Program-made: the position numbers and the translations under genes
Part shown: positions 1-8,919 of the stretch, one piece after another
Layout: every line of letters begins with the position of its first letter
How positions within the stretch are numbered: the stretch's first letter is position 1
The notes under the pieces: model-generated
What the model saw: only the letters and a program-made list of their open reading frames with translations
What the model was told of the DNA's origin: nothing
Databases searched by the model: none
Origin: Flavobacterium sp. CS20
GTDB lineage: Bacteria > Bacteroidota > Bacteroidia > Flavobacteriales > Flavobacteriaceae
Length of the DNA: 64,000 nt
NCBI RefSeq assembly: GCF_018080005.1
Contig: NZ_CP073015.1
Location: forward strand, 2,942,501-3,006,500
Direction of reading: 5' to 3'

Positions 1-36
1 TATTATAAAAACAGCGCTTAAAAACTTATAAATAAG

Positions 37-3000
37 TTGAAATTACATCAAGGATTTAATTCAATTTTTACGTCAAAAAAAGCTATAGTTCTCATCGCAT
101 TGCTTATGAGTGTTTTAGGCTATTCTCAAGATGAAACCCCAACAGATACGACTAAAACAGGCTATAGCTTAGGCAATATTAAAATGCCAAACCCACAAAG
201 CATAGAATCGAAATATACCTATGACCCCATTTTAGACCGATACATTTATACAGAAAAAATTGATGATATCAATACCATCTATCCATTAGTCCTAACCCGA
301 GAAGAATACCAAGACTTGGTGTTAAGAGAAAAAATGATGTCATATTTTAAAGAAAAAAGTGACGTAGTAAAAGGACGTGATGAAGAAAATCAAGACGATT
401 TGTTACCCATTTTATACGTCAATAACGATTTTTTTGAAACCATTTTTGGTGGTAACCAAGTAGAAGTTAATCCTCAAGGTTCAGTGGGAATTGATATGGG
501 AATTCTTTACTCTAAACAAGATAATCCTACATTATCTCCTAGAAATCAAAGTAACCTTTCATTTGACTTTAATCAAGCTATTAGATTAAGTTTACAAGCA
601 AAAGTTGGAACAAAGCTAACCGTAGATGCACAATTTGACACCGAATCAACTTTTGATTTTCAAAATCAAATCAAATTACAATACACACCAGATGAAGATG
701 ATATTTTACAAGACATTCAAGTCGGTAATGTCAATATGCCACTAAATTCATCCTTAATTCAAGGCTCGCAAAGTTTATTTGGTGTAAAAACAAAATTTAA
801 ATTTGGAAAAACAACCATTACAAGTGTGTTTTCAGAAATGAATTCAGAACGCCAAAACGTAAGTGTTGAAGGCGGTGGAACAGTAAGAGAATACGACAAA
901 TTTATTTTAGATTACGACGAAAATCGACACTTTTTCTTAGCTCAATTTTTTAGAGATGAATATGATAGAGCTTTACAGAATTATCCTTTTATCAACTCAA
1001 GAGTGCAAATTCAGCGTGTGCAAATTTGGGTAACCAATCGGACAAACAATCCACAAACCATAGCCAATGCTCGAAATATTGTAGCCATTCAAGACTTAGG
1101 TGAATCTGAACCAGACAAACTAGGCTTCTTTTTAGATGATAATGGAAATCCTATTCCGCCACCTTTAGCTAACTTTTTAAACAATCCAGGTAATTTTCCC
1201 GATAACCCAAACAATGACTTTAACCCTTTTGGAATCGGCTCGGGTTCCAATTCAGTTTTAACGGAGCAAATTAGAGAAATCGCAACAGTAGGTCAAGGCT
1301 TTGGATCAGCTTCAAGTTTTGTTCAAGAAGGCAGAGACTATGGTGTTTTAGAAAATGCTCGAGAATTACAACCCAACGAATATACTTTAAATAGAGAATT
1401 GGGCTATATTACTTTAAACCAACGTTTATCAAACGACGAAATTTTGGGTGTTGCGTTTCAATTTACTACTAATGGAAAAGTCTATCAAGTTGGTGAGTTT
1501 GCTAACGATGGTATTGATGCTTCTCAAAATATTCAAAATCCTAACCAACAAGACCAGCAAATTGCTCAAAACCAAGCTTTGGTGGTTAAAATGCTAAAAA
1601 GTCCCGTGACTAATGTCAACGAACCTATTTGGGATTTGATGATGAAAAACTTTTACAACTTGAATGGTTCAAACCTTGAGCAAGACGGGTTTAAGATGAA
1701 TATTTTATACACAGATCCACAACCTTTAAACTTTATTAACCCAGCACCTGGTGGAAGTTTGGCTTTGCCCGATGGTGTAGCAGACAAAAACCTATTAAGT
1801 GTATTTGAACTTGACCAACTTAATGCTAATCAAGACCCTATTAGCACTCGTGATGGCTTTTTCGATTTTGTGCCAGGAATTACTATTGATACCCAAAATG
1901 GTGTCATAAAATTTACAAAAGTTGAGCCTTTTGGTGAGTTTCTATTCAACAAACTGGATAACACACCCAATTCTGGACCAGAAGATTACAACGACCCTAC
2001 AACTTATAATGACAATCAAGACTTTTATGTATTTCGTTCATTATATACAACTACAAAAACTCAGGCTTTACAAAACGAAGCTCAAAAAAATAAATTTCAA
2101 ATTAAAGGACGTTACAAGTCTTCGGGTCAAAACGGCATTCCTTTAGGGGCATTTAATGTCCCTCGGGGTTCGGTTACAGTAACAGCAGGCGGACGAACTC
2201 TACAAGAAGGCGTAGATTATGTTGTAGATTACGAGTTGGGTAGAGTTCAAATCTTAGATGACGCACTTTTGGCATCCAATACACCAATTCAAGTTTCAAC
2301 AGAAAACAATGCTCTTTTTGGGCGACAAACCAAACGGTTTACTGGCATTGATGTGCAACATCAGTTTAGTGATAAGTTACTTTTAGGGGCAACTTTTTTA
2401 AACTTAAACGAAAGACCATTAACTCAGAAAGCTGATTTTAATCAAGAGCCGATCAATAACACGATTTACGGGTTTAACTTTAATTATAATACTGAAGTGC
2501 CTTTTTTCACAAGACTTGTCAACAAGCTACCAAACATAGATACAGATGTGCCATCAAACTTATCGTTGAGAGGCGAATTTGCTTATTTAAGCCCAGGTTC
2601 ACCAAAAGCTGATAATTTTAATGGAGAAACTACATCTTATGTCGATGACTTTGAAGGCTCGCAAACTTCAATTTCACTACTTAATCCTGACCCTTGGAAG
2701 TTGGCAAGTGTTCCAATAGGTTTTCGTGGACCAAACGATATTAATGGGTCATTTGAAACCAATAACGATATAAGAATTAATGATTTTAGAGCAAAATTAA
2801 ATTGGTATTCTATAGATCCTATTTTTTACAGCACACAAAGACCAGTTGCCATTTCCGATCAAGATTTGTCTGATTATAAAACGCGAAGAATTTTAGTCAA
2901 TGAATTGTTTCCTAATACAGATATCGTAACAGGTCAGATTCAAACCATTTTTACCCTTGATTTATCTTTTGACCCAACTCGACGTGGAATGTATAATTAT

Positions 3001-6000
3001 AATTCTCTTCTTGCAAATAATAATACCTTGCCAAATCCAGAACAAAATTTTGGTGGTATAATGCGAGGGCTTCAAACTACAGATTTTGAACGTGCCAATG
3101 TCCAGTTTATCGAATTTTGGGTAATGGATCCTTTTATTTATCCAGAAAATGCTGGCAATAATGGTGGCCAAATGGTTTTGAACTTAGGAAGTATCACAGA
3201 AGATATACTTAAAGATGGTAGAAAACAATACGAAAATGGCTTGCCAGAAGATGGTGGCGAAGCCAATACCATAACAACAGAATTTTCTAAATTACCAACC
3301 GAACAATCTTTAGTTTATGCTTTTGATACAGATGGTCAAGAAAGAACCAATCAAGATGCAGGTTTAGATGGGTTAAACAATGCTCAAGAAGCCCAAAAAT
3401 TTACAAACTTCGCAAGTTTAAACGATCCATCAAATGATGATTATATTTATTATTTAAATCGTGATGGAAATATTGTAGAACGTTACGAAAATTATAATGG
3501 AACTCAAGGTAATAACATAACCGAAGTTTCTCAAAACAATAGAGGAAATTCTGCATTTCCTGATGTTGAAGATGTCAATAGAGATAATACGATGAACACT
3601 ATTGATAGCTATTTTGAATACAAAGTCCCTGTATTTCCTAATATGAGTGTGAATAACAATACCAGTACACAACCAGGTATTAATCAAGATTATATAACCG
3701 ATGTGAGAGAAACAACAGCAACACTTCCCAACGGCGAACAATTGCCAGTAAGGTGGGTTCAATTCAGAGTTCCTCTCAATACAAGTCAAGAATTTGCTGT
3801 AGGTGGAATAGCTGATTTAAGATCGGTTAGGTTCATGCGGATGTATCTTACCGATTTTGATAGAAAAATACATCTAAGACTTGGATCATTAGACCTTGTT
3901 AGAGGTGATTATTTAACCTACAAACAACCCATTTTGCCAAATGGATCAGATCCTGAAACCAACGGTTCAACCTCCTTTAGTGCACAATCAGTAAGCGAAG
4001 AAAATACCACCGAATATGTTTCGCCACCAGGTGTTGTAAGAGAAGAATTGGTGAACAATAACCAAAGTGTAAGAGAAGATGAACAGTCTTTAGCTTTACT
4101 GATAAACAACTTAGAATCTCAAGACTCAAGAGGCGTTTTTAAAAATTTTAGAGTTGATATGCGTCAGTATGAAAACTTAGAAATGTTTTTACACGCACAA
4201 GCTTTACCGCCACCTGCTATTCAGCTACAAGATAATCAAATGGTAGCGTTTATTAGAATGGGATTAGATTTTACAAACAACTATTATCAAATAGAAATCC
4301 CTTTAAAAGTTAGTGAAGGTGGTGATTTTACGCCACGTGGTGTTTGGCCTTTAGAAAATGACCTTAATTTGCCATTGAATTTGCTTCAAGAAATTAAAGC
4401 TTTAGTAATTGGTAATGATGCTTATAGCAATTTAGAGCTTAACTTTTTTAATGAAAACTTAGAACCAGTTACCGGCACTGAACAAACCGAAGACTTAAGA
4501 ATTGGTATAAAAGGAAACCCAAGTTTTGGTGACATAAGAGTGTTGATGTTAGGGGTCAAAAACCAAACTGCTCAAAACATATCAGGTCAAGTTTGGTTTA
4601 ATGAATTGAGATTATCTGGCTTACAAAATCAAGGCGGTTGGGCAGGTCTTTTAAACTTAGATACCAACTTAGCTGATTTTGCTACGATTACTGCTACAGG
4701 AAGGCAAAGCACAATTGGTTTTGGTAATATAGAAGATGGTCCTAATCAAAGAAGTCGAGAAGATATTCAAGAATATGATGTTACAACTGGTATAAATGTT
4801 GGGCGACTTTTGCCACAAGATTGGGGTATAAAAATCCCATTTTCTTATAGCCGTGGTAGAACCTTAATCACACCACAGTTTGATCCTGTATTGAGAGATA
4901 TAGAGTTAGAAACCTTGTTAGACAATGCACAAGACCAACAAACAGAAGATGAATTGAGAGAAAGAGCCGAAGATTATACAAGGCGTCAAAGCGTGAGTGT
5001 TATTGGGCTGAGAAAAGAAAGAACCAATACCACAAAGACCCCGATGCCTTATGATGTTGAAAACTTTGCCTTTTCTGGTACTTATAATCAAATCGATCAT
5101 AGAGACTTTGAAATTAAAGAGTCTGTAGATCAAAGCGTTGACGTTAATGCTACATACAATTATGCTTTTCCGCAAGTGAAAGTTGAACCCCTAAAAGACA
5201 ACGAGTTCTTGAAAAAAAGTCCGTATTTTGATTTGATAAAAGACTTTAATTTTAATGCATTACCAACTAGCGTTTCTGCTAGCACAACAATAAACAGACA
5301 GTATAGTGAGCTACAATTTAGAGAGTTTAATTTACCCGAAGGCAGTTTAGGCTTACCAAAACTTTATCAACGCAATTACTTTTTTGATTGGCAATTTGCA
5401 TTAGATTATCAATTAACAGAATCTTTGAATTTTAATTTTAGCTCGAGTCAAAATAGAGTCATTCGAAATTTTATTGATGAAAACAATCAACAAGATGAAA
5501 GTGTAGGAATTTGGACTGATTTTTTTGATACAGGTATTCCTAATAGACATTCACAAGCCTTGCAGATTAATTATAATTTGCCTTTTAACAAAATACCAGC
5601 ACTAAAATTTGTCAATGCACAATATTCATATACAGGAAATTTTTTATGGCAAAAAGGCTCTGAAATTTTAAGAGACTTAGAAGGAATACCAGATTTGGGT
5701 AACTCTATCCAAAACTCTTCTCAACATCAAATTAATGGAAATTTAAGTATGGCGACATTTTATGATTATATCGGTTTAAAGAAAAAGGGACAAACTGATA
5801 CAAACCAAAGATTAAACAATCAAAGAAGTCGTCGTCAAAGAGGTCAGCAACCCAATCAAAATCAACAACCCCAACCACAAAATACAGATGGTGATGATGA
5901 CAATGGTTTTGGCATAGAGCTTTTAAACACAGGAGTAACAATACTAAGAGCATTAGATAATGTTCAGTTTAATTATTCAGAAAGTCGAGGAATATTTTTG

Positions 6001-7284
6001 CCAGGATATACTAACAATGTTGGTTTTGCTGGTACGCTAAAACCTACTGCTGGATTTGTCTTTGGAGGACAAAGAGATATCAGAGAAATAGCGACGAGAA
6101 AAGGTTGGATAACGCTTTTTCAAGATTTTAACGATCAATATACTCGAAATCTCACAGAGCAATTAGACTTACAAGCTGGTTTAAAACTCCTGCCAGGTCT
6201 GACCATAGATTTATTAGCCAATAGAATGTATATGGATACCTATACTGAAAACTTCAAAGTAGATCCAGAAACACTTCAATATCAATCTTTAACGCCTAAT
6301 TTGTTTGGCAACTTCAATATTACTACAAATTTAATTAGAACCGCTTTTGAAACATCAACCGCAGAAAACTCACCTACATTTCAAGAATTTAGAGAAAATA
6401 GATTGGTTATTGCTAGAAGATTAGCTTCTCAGGCAGGCATAAATCCTGATAATCCTGATAACTTAGATGAAGATGGCTTCCCTAAAGGTTTTGGCAAAAC
6501 CAACCAATCAGTGCTTTTGCCAGCATTTTTAGCGACTTATACTGGACAAGATGCATCATCTGTCAAGCTTGGTGCATTTAGAGATACGCCAATTCCCAAC
6601 TGGAACATAAAATATACTGGACTTATGCGTATCAAATGGTTTCAAGATAATTTTAACAGGTTTTCTATTGAGCATGGTTATATATCAAATTACACTATCA
6701 ATCAATTTCAAAATAACCTTGAATATGACCGCATTGACCCTTTTGGAGAGTTTAATAAAGACCAAAACGGCAATTTTATCAATGAACTTTTAATTGGAAA
6801 TATAAATCTTTCAGAACAATTTTCACCATTAGTAAAAGTAGATTTTGAGATGAAAAATTCTATAAGTATATTAGCAGAAATTAAAAGAGATAGAGTTTTG
6901 TCATTAAGTTTTAATAATAATTTACTCACAGAAATGCAAGGTGATGAATACAGATTGGGTTTAGGCTACAGGATAAGAGATTTACGCATTGTTACAAAAT
7001 TTGAAGGAAATAGGCGAGTGCTCTCCAGTGATTTAAATCTAAAAGCCGATGTTTCTTTTAGACGAAACGAAACTATTATAAGAAGCCTTGACGTGTTAAA
7101 CAATCGCACAACTTCAGGACAAGATATTTGGACTATCAACTTTACAGCAGATTATGGGTTGACAAGAAATTTAAATGCCGCATTCTTTTACGACCATACT
7201 TTTTCTCAAAATGCCATATCGACTATTTTTCCTCAAACCACTATCAGAACTGGAATACGCTTGACATATAACTTTGGAAACTAA
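37..7284 (+). CDS. sprA: SprA (SOV), giant outer-membrane translocon of the type IX secretion system
   Basis: A 2415-residue protein matching SprA in size, N-terminal secretion signal (hydrophobic residues about 15-29, likely cut before QDE) and position upstream of gcvH. SprA forms the very large outer-membrane barrel through which T9SS cargo passes, and it is needed for gliding. The sequence is rich in Asn, Gln and aromatic residues, with long beta-rich stretches, and has a Gln/Pro/Asn-rich linker near residues 1925-1955. The start is TTG at 37: an in-frame TAA lies at 19-21 and no ATG lies between. The gene is intact to its stop. The order sprA, gcvH, vanZ-like, tonB, remB matches what I recall for Flavobacterium johnsoniae. 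Family assignment is confident; the exact start is less so. Confidence 0.95.
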   Translation: MKLHQGFNSIFTSKKAIVLIALLMSVLGYSQDETPTDTTKTGYSLGNIKMPNPQSIESKYTYDPILDRYIYTEKIDDINTIYPLVLTREEYQDLVLREKMMSYFKEKSDVVKGRDEENQDDLLPILYVNNDFFETIFGGNQVEVNPQGSVGIDMGILYSKQDNPTLSPRNQSNLSFDFNQAIRLSLQAKVGTKLTVDAQFDTESTFDFQNQIKLQYTPDEDDILQDIQVGNVNMPLNSSLIQGSQSLFGVKTKFKFGKTTITSVFSEMNSERQNVSVEGGGTVREYDKFILDYDENRHFFLAQFFRDEYDRALQNYPFINSRVQIQRVQIWVTNRTNNPQTIANARNIVAIQDLGESEPDKLGFFLDDNGNPIPPPLANFLNNPGNFPDNPNNDFNPFGIGSGSNSVLTEQIREIATVGQGFGSASSFVQEGRDYGVLENARELQPNEYTLNRELGYITLNQRLSNDEILGVAFQFTTNGKVYQVGEFANDGIDASQNIQNPNQQDQQIAQNQALVVKMLKSPVTNVNEPIWDLMMKNFYNLNGSNLEQDGFKMNILYTDPQPLNFINPAPGGSLALPDGVADKNLLSVFELDQLNANQDPISTRDGFFDFVPGITIDTQNGVIKFTKVEPFGEFLFNKLDNTPNSGPEDYNDPTTYNDNQDFYVFRSLYTTTKTQALQNEAQKNKFQIKGRYKSSGQNGIPLGAFNVPRGSVTVTAGGRTLQEGVDYVVDYELGRVQILDDALLASNTPIQVSTENNALFGRQTKRFTGIDVQHQFSDKLLLGATFLNLNERPLTQKADFNQEPINNTIYGFNFNYNTEVPFFTRLVNKLPNIDTDVPSNLSLRGEFAYLSPGSPKADNFNGETTSYVDDFEGSQTSISLLNPDPWKLASVPIGFRGPNDINGSFETNNDIRINDFRAKLNWYSIDPIFYSTQRPVAISDQDLSDYKTRRILVNELFPNTDIVTGQIQTIFTLDLSFDPTRRGMYNYNSLLANNNTLPNPEQNFGGIMRGLQTTDFERANVQFIEFWVMDPFIYPENAGNNGGQMVLNLGSITEDILKDGRKQYENGLPEDGGEANTITTEFSKLPTEQSLVYAFDTDGQERTNQDAGLDGLNNAQEAQKFTNFASLNDPSNDDYIYYLNRDGNIVERYENYNGTQGNNITEVSQNNRGNSAFPDVEDVNRDNTMNTIDSYFEYKVPVFPNMSVNNNTSTQPGINQDYITDVRETTATLPNGEQLPVRWVQFRVPLNTSQEFAVGGIADLRSVRFMRMYLTDFDRKIHLRLGSLDLVRGDYLTYKQPILPNGSDPETNGSTSFSAQSVSEENTTEYVSPPGVVREELVNNNQSVREDEQSLALLINNLESQDSRGVFKNFRVDMRQYENLEMFLHAQALPPPAIQLQDNQMVAFIRMGLDFTNNYYQIEIPLKVSEGGDFTPRGVWPLENDLNLPLNLLQEIKALVIGNDAYSNLELNFFNENLEPVTGTEQTEDLRIGIKGNPSFGDIRVLMLGVKNQTAQNISGQVWFNELRLSGLQNQGGWAGLLNLDTNLADFATITATGRQSTIGFGNIEDGPNQRSREDIQEYDVTTGINVGRLLPQDWGIKIPFSYSRGRTLITPQFDPVLRDIELETLLDNAQDQQTEDELRERAEDYTRRQSVSVIGLRKERTNTTKTPMPYDVENFAFSGTYNQIDHRDFEIKESVDQSVDVNATYNYAFPQVKVEPLKDNEFLKKSPYFDLIKDFNFNALPTSVSASTTINRQYSELQFREFNLPEGSLGLPKLYQRNYFFDWQFALDYQLTESLNFNFSSSQNRVIRNFIDENNQQDESVGIWTDFFDTGIPNRHSQALQINYNLPFNKIPALKFVNAQYSYTGNFLWQKGSEILRDLEGIPDLGNSIQNSSQHQINGNLSMATFYDYIGLKKKGQTDTNQRLNNQRSRRQRGQQPNQNQQPQPQNTDGDDDNGFGIELLNTGVTILRALDNVQFNYSESRGIFLPGYTNNVGFAGTLKPTAGFVFGGQRDIREIATRKGWITLFQDFNDQYTRNLTEQLDLQAGLKLLPGLTIDLLANRMYMDTYTENFKVDPETLQYQSLTPNLFGNFNITTNLIRTAFETSTAENSPTFQEFRENRLVIARRLASQAGINPDNPDNLDEDGFPKGFGKTNQSVLLPAFLATYTGQDASSVKLGAFRDTPIPNWNIKYTGLMRIKWFQDNFNRFSIEHGYISNYTINQFQNNLEYDRIDPFGEFNKDQNGNFINELLIGNINLSEQFSPLVKVDFEMKNSISILAEIKRDRVLSLSFNNNLLTEMQGDEYRLGLGYRIRDLRIVTKFEGNRRVLSSDLNLKADVSFRRNETIIRSLDVLNNRTTSGQDIWTINFTADYGLTRNLNAAFFYDHTFSQNAISTIFPQTTIRTGIRLTYNFGN

Positions 7285-7304
7285 ACAACCTTAAAATATA
7301 TAAA

Positions 7305-7685
7305 ATGAAAGTACCAGAAAATTTAAAATACACAAAAGACCACGAATGGGTTAAACTAGACAAAGACATCGCCACAGTTGGTATTACTGATTTTGCTCAG
7401 AATGAACTTGGAGATATTGTTTATGTTGAAGTTGAAACTATTGATGAAGAACTTAAAAGCGAAGAAGTATTCGGAACTGTAGAAGCGGTTAAAACAGTTT
7501 CAGATTTGTTCATGCCTCTATCAGGAAAAGTAATAGAATTTAACGAACAACTAGAAGACGAACCAGAATTGGTAAACGACAAACCCTATGATGAAGGATG
7601 GATTATAAAAATAAAACTAAACGACTCTAACCAAATATCTGACCTACTCACAGCCGATGAATACCAAAAACACATTGAAGGTTAA
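7305..7685 (+). CDS. gcvH: Glycine cleavage system H protein
   Basis: A 126-residue lipoyl carrier protein of the glycine cleavage system. It shuttles the aminomethyl group between the P, T and L proteins in the cytoplasm. The lipoylation motif GTVEAVKTVSD is complete, with Lys63 as the lipoyl acceptor, and the N-terminal KYTKDHEWV and DIVYVEVE blocks are typical. Length is normal. It starts 20 bases after sprA, and its 3' end overlaps the next ORF by 29 bases, so it is probably co-transcribed with the sprA block. The link to T9SS is positional only; no functional connection is implied. Confidence 0.96.
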   Translation: MKVPENLKYTKDHEWVKLDKDIATVGITDFAQNELGDIVYVEVETIDEELKSEEVFGTVEAVKTVSDLFMPLSGKVIEFNEQLEDEPELVNDKPYDEGWIIKIKLNDSNQISDLLTADEYQKHIEG

Positions 7686-8055
7686 GCTATCTCTTTTTTT
7701 TGCTGTAGCTTTTAGTCTCCTTATATTGTTTTTATCACTCATCAATCAGAGTAAGTTAGAAGTTATTAACCTTAAAATTAATGATAAAATTTACCATACA
7801 TTATCATATTTATTGATGATATTCTTATGGTTAATATATTTTAAGTATAAAAATAAATCTATTCAAAATAAACTAAAATTTCTAATAGCATCACTAATAT
7901 TAACGTTTGGTATCATTATTGAGGTTATGCAATTGGTATTAACAAATTATCGAAGTTTTGATTTGTTAGACATCTTAGCAAACGCTTTAGGTATAATGTG
8001 CGGTTTGATTTTATTTTTACCTATTGAAAAATATTTTATCAATAAAAACATTTGA
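7657..8055 (+). CDS. VanZ-like family membrane protein
   Basis: A 132-residue integral membrane protein with about four hydrophobic segments (roughly residues 9-28, 39-60, 70-92 and 103-122). It carries the VanZ-like pattern: NDKIYHTLSYLLM in the first half and a conserved Glu in FGIIIEVMQ followed by RSFDLLDILANALG. The biochemical role of this family is unknown; the name comes from a teicoplanin-resistance accessory protein and does not imply resistance here. The ATG at 7657 lies inside gcvH, and a TTG at 7675 would also be inside it, so translational coupling is likely. Confidence 0.8.
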   Translation: MNTKNTLKVKLSLFFAVAFSLLILFLSLINQSKLEVINLKINDKIYHTLSYLLMIFLWLIYFKYKNKSIQNKLKFLIASLILTFGIIIEVMQLVLTNYRSFDLLDILANALGIMCGLILFLPIEKYFINKNI

Positions 8056-8101
8056 TATTTAGAAAAATAAATATAATTTAGTAATCTCAAATTAAAAATT
8101 T

Positions 8102-8812
8102 ATGGAAACTAAAAAAAATCCAGACAAAGACCTTAGGAATAAAAGCTTACTGTTTTTTCAGATTGGTTTAGCACTTATGCTATTAATATCTTGGAGAGCA
8201 ATTGAATGGAAGACTTACGACAAGGAAGATATCGATCTTGGAGTTGTAAATTTAGACATGCTTGAAGAAGAAGATGTGCCGATTACAGAAATGCAAAATA
8301 AACCGCCACCGCCACCGCCACCACCGCCACCAGCTCCTGAAGTTATTGAAGTTATAGAAGATGACTCTGAAATTGAAGAAGAAGTTATTGAATCTACAGA
8401 AACTACAGAAATGGAAGTGGTAGAAGTAGAAGATGTTCAAGAAGTTGAAGAAGAAATAGGTGATGTTCCTTTTGCTATTATTCAGCAAGTGCCAATTTTT
8501 CCAGGTTGCGAAAATGCCAAGGACAAAAAGAAATGCATGAATGAAAAAATCAGCAAGTATGTCGATAAAAATTTTGATAGAAGCTTAGGCTCAGAACTTG
8601 GTTTAACAGGTAGAAATAGAGTAAGTGTTCAATTTAAAATCGATAAAAATGGAGACGTGGTTGACGTTAAAGCTCGTGGACCTCATCCAAGATTAGAGCA
8701 AGAAGCTATTAGAGTTATCAAAGGACTTCCCAAAATGATACCTGGCGAACAAAGAGGCCAAAAAGTTGGTGTACTTTATGGCTTACCAATCAACTTTTTT
8801 GTTCAAGAATAA
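8102..8812 (+). CDS. TonB-family energy transducer
   Basis: A 236-residue protein with classic TonB layout: a cytoplasmic N-terminus, one membrane helix (about residues 17-32), a periplasmic linker containing ten consecutive prolines near residue 65, an acidic Glu/Val-rich stretch (about 75-120), and a C-terminal TonB domain (about 125-236). It would transmit proton motive force from ExbBD to outer-membrane receptors. The C-terminal domain has the Bacteroidetes form VPIFPGCENAKDKKKCMNEK, with two cysteines, then VSVQFKIDKNGDV. A strong terminator follows at 8837-8868. Its partner receptor is not evident from the neighbourhood, though remB next door carries a related domain. Confidence 0.9.
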   Translation: METKKNPDKDLRNKSLLFFQIGLALMLLISWRAIEWKTYDKEDIDLGVVNLDMLEEEDVPITEMQNKPPPPPPPPPPAPEVIEVIEDDSEIEEEVIESTETTEMEVVEVEDVQEVEEEIGDVPFAIIQQVPIFPGCENAKDKKKCMNEKISKYVDKNFDRSLGSELGLTGRNRVSVQFKIDKNGDVVDVKARGPHPRLEQEAIRVIKGLPKMIPGEQRGQKVGVLYGLPINFFVQE

Positions 8813-8836
8813 CTTTAAATATAATGATAAATTATT

Positions 8837-8868
8837 AACCTAAGCCCTGAATAGGCTTAGGTTTTTTT
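8837..8868 (+). terminator. Rho-independent terminator after tonB
   Basis: A perfect 10-bp stem, AACCTAAGCC (8837-8846) with GGCTTAGGTT (8854-8863), has a 7-base loop and runs into T8862-8868. It ends the sprA-to-tonB transcript and separates it from remB. Confidence 0.85.
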
Positions 8869-8894
8869 ATAAACGACTTTGACTTATAATTCAT

Positions 8895-8902
8895 TAAATT
8901 TG
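8895..8902 (+). promoter_or_regulatory. Bacteroidetes-type -7 element upstream of remB
   Basis: TAAATTTG fits the TANNTTTG consensus 17 bases before the remB ATG. A TTTG at 8878-8881 lies only 13 bases upstream, closer than the usual 17-23, so the -33 element is uncertain. Confidence 0.4.
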
Positions 8903-8919
8903 ACCAATCTAAAAATAAA

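Noticed and set aside
1..36. End of an upstream gene (for example ruvA) at the left edge
   Set aside because: An in-frame TAA at 19-21 could be its stop, but six codons are too few to assign.
3454..3789. Open reading frames of 60-111 codons on the reverse strand of sprA
   Set aside because: They lie fully inside sprA, have no recognisable domain, and reflect the low-stop antisense frame of Asn-rich coding sequence.
8304..8334. Proline codon run in tonB as a possible variable repeat
   Set aside because: Poly-proline linkers are normal in TonB, the frame is intact, and no copy-number evidence can be seen in a single sequence.
8252..8488. Antisense ORF rich in Phe, Asn and Trp opposite tonB
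   Set aside because: It is the reverse reading of the proline and Glu/Val repeats of tonB; no start or family support.
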